Source: Puniceicoccales bacterium (lineage in GTDB: Bacteria; Verrucomicrobiota; Verrucomicrobiia; Opitutales; LL51). From it: 47,847 nucleotides of DNA. How positions within the stretch are numbered: the stretch's first letter is position 1; every line of letters starts with the position of its first letter. Below are positions 42,575-47,847 of the stretch, in pieces. Position numbers and translations under genes: made by a program. The notes under the pieces were generated by a model, which worked only from the letters and a program-made list of their open reading frames with translations, ran no database searches and was not told where the DNA came from. Where the stretch lies: positions 1 through 47,847 of the forward strand of contig JAIROS010000005.1 in NCBI GenBank assembly GCA_031257405.1, written 5' to 3'.

Positions 42575-42651
42575 GGCAAAAGCTGCGCGTAAAACGCGCA
42601 AAGTATGGGGTTCCCCCATACTTTTAGGGAGCAAAGCTCCCAGCTTTTGCC
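42575..42651 (+). repeat. Cloverleaf element 2
   Basis: 77 nt in the divergent gap between the USP-like gene and rlmD. Outer 10-bp stem GGCAAAAGCT/AGCTTTTGCC; arm 1 GCGCGT-AAA-ACGCGC; arm 2 AAAGTATGGGG-TTC-CCCCATACTTT (11 bp); arm 3 GGGAGC-AAA-GCTCCC. All stems are perfect. Arm order and outer stem match elements 1 and 3; arm 2 has an unrelated sequence. Confidence 0.9.
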
Positions 42652-42724
42652 ATCTTCGCAGAATATTCTACCTCCGTAGATATTTTTGGCTTTATCTGAG
42701 GTTTTTCATTGTTTTTTTTAAAAA

Positions 42725-43927
42725 ATGAGTGCCCTCGGAGCAAAAAATTTCAATGCCGAGCCCTACCCCTACCACACCGAATTGGACCTGCGCATCGACA
42801 GCATAACCAATCTCGGCCTAGGTATCGGGCGCCACAACGGCTGGGTCATTATGGTCCCGAATGTGGTCGTAGGGGAACGCGTTCGCTGCCGTATTTTCCG
42901 CAATCACAGTAATTATTCCGAAGCCGATTTAATGGAAATTACGGAGCCGGCGGCGGAACGGATCGAGCCAAAATGCCCGCTATTCGGCATTTGCGGTGGC
43001 TGCCAATACCAGCATTTGAGCTACGAAAATCAACTCCGCTTGAAGCGGCAACAGGTCCGAGAACTGCTCCAAAAATTAGCCAAAATCGATGCCGATGTAG
43101 CGCCCACGATCGGGACCGATCCCACCTACCACTACCGTTCGAAATTGACGCCCCATTTCGCTAAAGATGCGCAAAAAATTGGGTTTCTGAAAGCGGGCAG
43201 CCGCCACCAAATCGTCGACGTCGAACAGTGTGCCCTCGCGACGCATTCCATTAACGAACGTTTTCAAAAATTGCGCCAGGAAATTCGGGGGAAAATTTTC
43301 AAAAAAGGCGGCACATTACTGCTCCGCGACGGCGTCGATGGCGTCGAAACGGATCCCACAAAAATCGTGGCCCAAAGGATCGGCGACCGCATTTTCCACG
43401 CCTATGCCGGAGAATTTTTCCAGAATAATCCCTATATTTTACCGACGTTTATAGATTACATCATCGGCGAAGCGGCCGGCGATAGCATCGATTTTTTACT
43501 CGATATTTACTGCGGCGTAGGCGTCTTCGGGATCTGCGGCAGTCGAAAATTTCGGGCCGTAACCGGTATCGAAATCAATGAACGCGCCATCGAACTCGCC
43601 CAGAAAAATGCAGCAATCAACGGGGTTAATAACATTTCTTTTACAATTGGTTCCGCGGAAAATATTTTCGCTAAAAACCTGCCCGATAATACCCAAATAG
43701 CCGCCATCATCGACCCCCCACGAAAAGGCTGCGATCCACTATTCCTTAAACAATTGGTCAATTTTTTACCAAAAAAAATCGTGTACGTCTCCTGTAGCCC
43801 CGATACCCAAGCTCGCGACTTGCAGCTTTTGTTAACCCGTTACTCCGTCCGCCGCGTACAACCCTTCGACCTCTTTCCTCAAACCCGACATATCGAAAAT
43901 ATTATTACTCTTTCGGCTTGCAATTAA
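42725..43927 (+). CDS. rlmD: 23S rRNA (uracil-5-)-methyltransferase, RlmD/RumA family
   Basis: A 400-residue class I methyltransferase that makes 5-methyluridine in 23S rRNA using S-adenosylmethionine. A TRAM RNA-binding domain (about 15-70, with GLGIGRHNGWVIMVPNVVVG) precedes the 4Fe-4S cluster site CPLFGICGGCQYQH (around 85-98), with a fourth Cys in VEQCAL. The SAM core has LLDIYCGVGVFGICG and VTGIEINERAIELA; IIDPPRKGCD follows, then the catalytic Cys in YVSCSPDTQARDL and FPQTRHIENI at the end. RlmC or a TrmA-like enzyme cannot be excluded. The gene stands alone with cloverleaf elements on both sides (42575 and 43996). Confidence 0.92.
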   Translation: MSALGAKNFNAEPYPYHTELDLRIDSITNLGLGIGRHNGWVIMVPNVVVGERVRCRIFRNHSNYSEADLMEITEPAAERIEPKCPLFGICGGCQYQHLSYENQLRLKRQQVRELLQKLAKIDADVAPTIGTDPTYHYRSKLTPHFAKDAQKIGFLKAGSRHQIVDVEQCALATHSINERFQKLRQEIRGKIFKKGGTLLLRDGVDGVETDPTKIVAQRIGDRIFHAYAGEFFQNNPYILPTFIDYIIGEAAGDSIDFLLDIYCGVGVFGICGSRKFRAVTGIEINERAIELAQKNAAINGVNNISFTIGSAENIFAKNLPDNTQIAAIIDPPRKGCDPLFLKQLVNFLPKKIVYVSCSPDTQARDLQLLLTRYSVRRVQPFDLFPQTRHIENIITLSACN

Positions 43928-43995
43928 TGTAAATTTCGCAATCCTATAAATGTATTTTAACGTTTTTATATCTATTTTTTATCTAAAAATATACA

Positions 43996-44077
43996 GACAA
44001 AAGCTGCGCAGATCCTGCGCAAGCCCGCGGAACGAAGTTCCGCGGGCTTAGAGGAGCGAAGCTCCTCAGCTTTTGCC
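43996..44077 (+). repeat. Cloverleaf element 3
   Basis: 82 nt between convergent rlmD and tkt. Outer stem CAAAAGCT/AGCTTTTG (plus one imperfect pair); arm 1 GCGCA-GATCC-TGCGC; arm 2 AAGCCCGCGGAAC-GAA-GTTCCGCGGGCTT (13 bp); arm 3 GAGGAGC-GAA-GCTCCTC. Same architecture as elements 1 and 2. It might also end transcription from both sides here, though elements 1 and 2 lie in divergent regions. Confidence 0.9.
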
Positions 44078-44117
44078 TGAATTTTGCAAATATTTTACGA
44101 AATTTTATCAACAAATC

Positions 44118-46181
44118 TCACGCCATGAGGAGGTCTTGAATTTCCCTACGAATGCGATCAACGGAAAACCCGAAACGTTCCAAAACCCGTTCACCTGGCG
44201 CACTAAATCCGAAATCATCGACGGCGACAATCCGCCCTTGCGGCCCGACGTAGCGGTACCACGGCATAGCACTCCCGGCTTCGACGGCCAGGCGCAGGGG
44301 ACAAGTTAGTGGCAAAATTTTTTCTTTATATTCCGCGCTTTGGCGCTCAAAAATCTCCATACTCGGCATAGAAACCACGCGCACTGCAGCAGAAAAATCC
44401 CGCGCCGCCTCCAGGACTAACGCCACCTCACTCCCCGTCGCCAGAACAATTAACCGCATATTTTCTGACGCATCGCCGACGATATAGGCTCCGAAAGAAA
44501 TCCCGCGCCGCCGATCGACATCCTCCGATAACGCAGATAAATCCTGCCGCGACAAAATGAGTGCCGTCGGTCCATCTTTCCGCGAAAATGCCGCCCCATA
44601 TGCCCCAATACATTCCTCCGAATCGGCCGGCCGAAGGACATCGAGATTGGGCACGCTGCGCAACGCCGCCAACATTTCTACGGGTTGGTGCGTCGGGCCA
44701 TCGCACCCGACGGCGACCGAATCGTGAGTAAAAATATACACAACGGGCAATTTTGCCATTGCTGCGAGGCGTATCGCGGGCCGCAAATAATCGAAAAAAA
44801 CCAAAAATGTCGCCCCACTCGGCCGAAAAATGCCGTCGTAAGCGATGCCATTCAAAATTGCTCCCATCGCATGTTCGCGAACGCCAAAGGCAATATTCCT
44901 CCCACCCCAATGTTTGGGGCCAAAATCGCCGGTGTCAAGCAAATAATTTTTATTGGAGCTAAATAAATCGGCGCTACCGGTTATAATTTTTGGATTTTGT
45001 TGGGCGACGCGGTTGAGTATCTTTCCGCCGACCTCGCGCATCGAAATTTTTCCGATTTTACCCAAAAAATCTTCCCCAATCAACGCATCTTCCGCCGGCA
45101 ACATACCCTCCCGTTGCTGTTTTTCTCCATCAAAATTTCCTCCATTGTCCTCAAAAATATGCCCCGCCATCGCTCCGTTTTTACTCCCCCGGTCGCCGAA
45201 AAATAACGCCCAAGCCTCGCCACCATTTCGCCCCTTCCACGTATCAAAACGCACCATCCAGCGGCAGTAATCCTCACGCCATTGGCAGCGCCGATTGGTA
45301 AAAAATCGTTCAACATCGCCGCTCACAAAAAACGGCCGCTCGGGTAAACCTAACTTCCGCTTCGCCTCGCCAATCCATTTAATGCCGGCTTCGCCGTGGG
45401 CAGCACTCGTGCCCTCAATCCCAGTAAGACCGCGGCCAATCACCGTTTTGGCAATGATTAAACTGGGTTTGGAAGAACGCGTCGCCCGCCCATAAGCCGC
45501 AATAAATCGCGCCACGTCATGGCCATCTACCTCCTGCACGAAAAATCCATAGGCCTCAAAACGCCCGCGAATATCTTCGGATTGCGTCTCCGCCAAAGGA
45601 GCGTCCAGCGTGACACCATTCGAATCGTAAATTAAAATTAAATTACTTAAACCCCAGTGGCCCGCCAATGAACACGCTTCGTGACTAATGCCCTCCTGCA
45701 AATCACCGTCGCTACATAAACAAATAACGCGGTAATCGAGAATGTCGCCAGCACCCGGAATCCGCCCCAACTGCATCCTCTGCGAAACCGCAAATCCAAC
45801 ACCATTGGCTACCCCCTGCCCCAAAGGCCCGGTCGTACACTCTACGCCAGGTGTCACCCCAAATTCCGGATGCCCCGGTAAACCGCCTTCGGCACGAAAT
45901 CGCCGTAAATCGCCAACCCTAAACCCACTCATATATAACCACGTATACAAAAACATACTCCCGTGGCCCGCCGATAAAATGAAACGATCGCGATTGATCC
46001 AGCGCGGGTCTTCCGGATTCAGGCGCAGCAGATGGCCAAATAACGCCGCCCCTATTTCGGCACACCCCAGCGGTAACCCGAGATGGCCTGACCCAGCCGC
46101 CGCTACAGCGTCCATCGCAAGCCCACGCCCAATCTTCGCCGCCGCAGCCAAATTCTCCAATAAATCCTCTCCAATTAACAT
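44118..46181 (-). CDS. tkt: Transketolase
   Basis: A 687-residue thiamine-diphosphate enzyme of the pentose-phosphate pathway. It moves two-carbon units between sugar phosphates. The N-terminal third has AMDAVAAAGSGHLGLPLGCAE and SAGHGSMFLYTWLY, the diphosphate/Mg motif CSDGDLQEGISHEACSLAGH to NSNG-like YDSNGVTLD, and GSADLFSSNKNYL. The pyrimidine domain has REHAMGAILNGIAYDG and THDSVAVGCDGPTHQPVE. A longer frame opens at 46274, but the GGAGGA at 46194-46189, 7 nt before ATG 46181, fixes the start. Length is slightly above E. coli TktA (663). It lies downstream of the amidase gene with a 156-nt gap from the amidase stop to the start codon. Confidence 0.97.
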   Translation of the reverse strand: MLIGEDLLENLAAAAKIGRGLAMDAVAAAGSGHLGLPLGCAEIGAALFGHLLRLNPEDPRWINRDRFILSAGHGSMFLYTWLYMSGFRVGDLRRFRAEGGLPGHPEFGVTPGVECTTGPLGQGVANGVGFAVSQRMQLGRIPGAGDILDYRVICLCSDGDLQEGISHEACSLAGHWGLSNLILIYDSNGVTLDAPLAETQSEDIRGRFEAYGFFVQEVDGHDVARFIAAYGRATRSSKPSLIIAKTVIGRGLTGIEGTSAAHGEAGIKWIGEAKRKLGLPERPFFVSGDVERFFTNRRCQWREDYCRWMVRFDTWKGRNGGEAWALFFGDRGSKNGAMAGHIFEDNGGNFDGEKQQREGMLPAEDALIGEDFLGKIGKISMREVGGKILNRVAQQNPKIITGSADLFSSNKNYLLDTGDFGPKHWGGRNIAFGVREHAMGAILNGIAYDGIFRPSGATFLVFFDYLRPAIRLAAMAKLPVVYIFTHDSVAVGCDGPTHQPVEMLAALRSVPNLDVLRPADSEECIGAYGAAFSRKDGPTALILSRQDLSALSEDVDRRRGISFGAYIVGDASENMRLIVLATGSEVALVLEAARDFSAAVRVVSMPSMEIFERQSAEYKEKILPLTCPLRLAVEAGSAMPWYRYVGPQGRIVAVDDFGFSAPGERVLERFGFSVDRIRREIQDLLMA

Positions 46182-46188
46182 GCCAATT

Positions 46189-46194
46189 TCCTCC
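46189..46194 (-). promoter_or_regulatory. Ribosome-binding site that sets the tkt start
   Basis: GGAGGA 7 nt upstream of ATG 46181. The reading frame stays open 31 codons further upstream without such a site and without transketolase similarity. Confidence 0.8.
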
Positions 46195-46337
46195 ACAGCA
46201 CCCAATACCCCCCCCTCCGCTAAACCTAAACGCGATGCTCGCCCCACCCCATGCCTCCAGCCTGTCGCCCACACTCAATCTTGTCAACCCATTTTTTCAT
46301 AATTTATAAAAAAAATTAATCTTTGTAAAAAATAAAT

Positions 46338-47621
46338 CTATTTTCCAGAAAATTTTACCAATTGGCTGGCCTTCGGAACTACAAATTTATCCAAATCCGC
46401 GGCATGTTTTTCAACCTTTATCGCCGGCGTAATCTTTTTCCGCAATAAAAATTGGCCGACCTCCGGAGATCCAAATTTACTCAGATTCGTAGCATATTTT
46501 TCAACCCCATCCACCAACCCTTGCATAATCTTCCTCTGAAATAAAGGATCCGCTACCTTTTTCGCCTCCCCAAGATGACTCAAAAAACCCATCTCAATCA
46601 GTACGCCGGGCACCGCAAGTGGCTTCAAAACAGCAAATTCCGCCGTTTTCAGGCCGCGATTTTCAAATCCAGTCGCCGCAATAAATGCCGATAAAAAGGA
46701 GTACCCCGCAATCAAATTCCAAGGATCGCAGGCGTTGCCCGGAAAATTTTTAGCGCGCGTCAACGTAAAAACCTCCGCCCCATGCGCCAAATGATTGGTC
46801 GCCGAATTGAAATGTAAACTTATAAAAAAATCCGCATTTTTGGCCGCCGCCGGACGATCCTTGAGCCCAATAAACCTGTCACCATCGCGCGTCAACGTCG
46901 CCCGGTAACCCCTCTTTTCCAACTCCGCCTGAAATAATTTCGCGATCTGGAGCGCCAGCGTTTTTTCGGATAGCCCTAAACTCGCATTCACCGCCCCCGG
47001 ATCCCTTCCGCCATGCCCCGGATCAATGGCGATTGTTCGGAGCGCCGGCTTTTTTTCCCGCACTAAATGGGGCGCCAGCAACGGTACGAGCACTTGCGAA
47101 TAATCATCGCGGCTGATATGCAATTTTTCGCCGGAAAGAACAATTTTTTGGGCCAAAAATATTTTCGACTGCTGGTAAGTTATAAAATTATCGCCCGCAG
47201 CAAACCGAACGGCCGCTCGCCCTTTAGTCAACGTGGCCTGATTTTTTTTCGCTTCCGGAAGCGCTTTCATTTGTAGCGATTGCGCGACTTCGTCCAATGT
47301 CAGGTACTTCACGCCGGCGGCAAAATTCGATTTCAAAGACGGGAATAGCGCGGCCACTAATTTCGTGACGTAATTGCTTTGGGGAGCTGTTTTGGGGGAA
47401 CTACTTGTCATTTTAGTTTTGTTGTCTGCTTTTGATGGTACTGAATTTGTGGGCGCCATTTTTAATGGTGTTATTTTTGATGTTTCTATTTCTGTGGTGG
47501 TGGCTGAAAATTTTGTGTCAGCAGCTGGATTTTTCGATGCTGCGGCCCATATTCGCAGTACTCCCGGCGCCCAAAAGATTACTAAAAATACGCAAAAAAA
47601 TTGCCCCAAATGACTCCGCAT
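46338..47621 (-). CDS. N-acetylmuramoyl-L-alanine amidase (Amidase_3)
   Basis: A 427-residue exported cell-wall hydrolase. Signal peptide about 1-27 (MRSHLGQFFCVFLVIFWAPG), then a Ser/Thr/Lys/Pro-rich linker (30-85). A small domain (about 90-190, LTLDEVAQSLQMKALPEA) resembles copper-amine-oxidase-N/AMIN-like units. The zinc amidase domain (about 200-385) has AIDPGHGGRDPGA, LSEKTLALQIAKLF, FFISLHFNSA and PGVLIEMGFLSH with the His, Glu, His and Glu ligands. The C-terminal 40 residues hold degenerate Lys-rich repeats (KFGSPEVGQF, KFVVPKASQL). It cuts stem peptides from glycan during division. ATG 47621 is chosen. The upstream 226 nt hold the repeat at 47782. Confidence 0.93.
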   Translation of the reverse strand: MRSHLGQFFCVFLVIFWAPGVLRIWAAASKNPAADTKFSATTTEIETSKITPLKMAPTNSVPSKADNKTKMTSSSPKTAPQSNYVTKLVAALFPSLKSNFAAGVKYLTLDEVAQSLQMKALPEAKKNQATLTKGRAAVRFAAGDNFITYQQSKIFLAQKIVLSGEKLHISRDDYSQVLVPLLAPHLVREKKPALRTIAIDPGHGGRDPGAVNASLGLSEKTLALQIAKLFQAELEKRGYRATLTRDGDRFIGLKDRPAAAKNADFFISLHFNSATNHLAHGAEVFTLTRAKNFPGNACDPWNLIAGYSFLSAFIAATGFENRGLKTAEFAVLKPLAVPGVLIEMGFLSHLGEAKKVADPLFQRKIMQGLVDGVEKYATNLSKFGSPEVGQFLLRKKITPAIKVEKHAADLDKFVVPKASQLVKFSGK

Positions 47622-47781
47622 CGCACGCACTGGCAATGGTTATTCCCACAATCGCGATTTCTTCAAGGCCAAAGTATACTGCGCACCAAAATTATCTTTT
47701 TTTCCGCTAATTTTAATTATTTTTTTCTAATATTTCTCGCCATTCCCCGACTTGGGAACGAATTTTTTACAAAAAAAAATC

Positions 47782-47847
47782 ATTGACAACAGAGAAATAT
47801 CAGCTCAGGCTGGAGGTAGAGGGTGGGGCCACTGGCCTGTTTATTTT
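47782..47847 (+). repeat. Intergenic repeat, copy B (cut by the window edge)
   Basis: Counterpart of 37529-37595: TTGACAACAGAGAAA, then GGAGGTAGAGGGTGGGGC. It runs to the end of the window, so its right boundary and any gene following it are not seen. Between the amidase start and this point nothing else is recognisable. Confidence 0.5.

Noticed and set aside
46182-46274. Longer transketolase start at 46274
   Set aside because: A strong ribosome site precedes ATG 46181, and the extra residues have no transketolase similarity.

Overview
The window looks like chromosome of a Gram-negative, host-associated bacterium of the PVC group, most likely Verrucomicrobiota (an Opitutales/Puniceicoccales-like lineage). 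This placement is inferred, not tested. It rests on fused SecDF, a PF07399-type Na+/H+ antiporter, a pyrophosphate-energised ion pump, an LptD-like outer-membrane protein, OleB/OleD-type hydrocarbon-biosynthesis enzymes, and three exported genes with eukaryote-like or intracellular-pathogen-like domains. An oxygen-independent ribonucleotide reductase (nrdD) points to growth without oxygen. Most genes are conserved housekeeping genes, tightly packed on both strands; a few AT-rich accessory genes are inserted among them.

Layout. 1-600: a truncated reading frame at the left edge, tRNA-CAT (probably Ile2) and tRNA-Phe. 0.7-4.8 kb (+): Na+/H+ antiporter, OppA-like lipoprotein, accA. 4.9-12.2 kb (-): nrdD with tandem NrdR boxes and two DnaA-box-like sites, a beta-CASP RNA nuclease, and prc-oleB with directly abutting stop and start codons. 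12.2-14.5 kb (+): tRNA-Gly, an acidic unknown protein overlapping a truncated NtrC-type response regulator, then an ExbB/ExbD pair. 14.5-16.7 kb: an AT-rich exported HAD-phosphatase gene lying between an intact xerD and a detached copy of the xerD 3' end. 16.9-22.2 kb (-): lptD-miaA-membrane protein-argS. 22.3-27.1 kb: tRNA-Val (+), then the oleD-murJ-glmM-TPR operon (-). 27.2-33.2 kb: a CPBP protease with a tandemly duplicated tail (+), hppA (-), yidC-yebC (-). 33.4-34.7 kb (+): an exported ankyrin protein inserted between yidC and secDF. 34.9-39.5 kb (-): secDF, oppB, a SurA-like chaperone. 39.6-47.6 kb: HIT protein (+), an exported protein with two ubiquitin-specific-protease-like domains (-), an RlmD-type rRNA methylase (+), transketolase (-), a cell-wall amidase (-).

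How the genes fit together. Envelope building dominates: MurJ, GlmM, amidase, LptD, YidC, SecDF, Prc, SurA-like and ExbB/D. The SecDF and YidC machinery could export the three accessory proteins (HAD, ankyrin, USP-like), each of which starts with a Sec-like signal. These three are the best candidates for factors acting on a eukaryotic host.

The most unusual structure is a family of 76-82-nt intergenic DNA elements (22291-22366, 42575-42651, 43996-44077, and a degenerate candidate at 4836-4909). Each folds as a cloverleaf: a conserved outer GGCAAAAGC stem closes three hairpins that keep their order while the middle stem changes sequence and stays perfectly paired.
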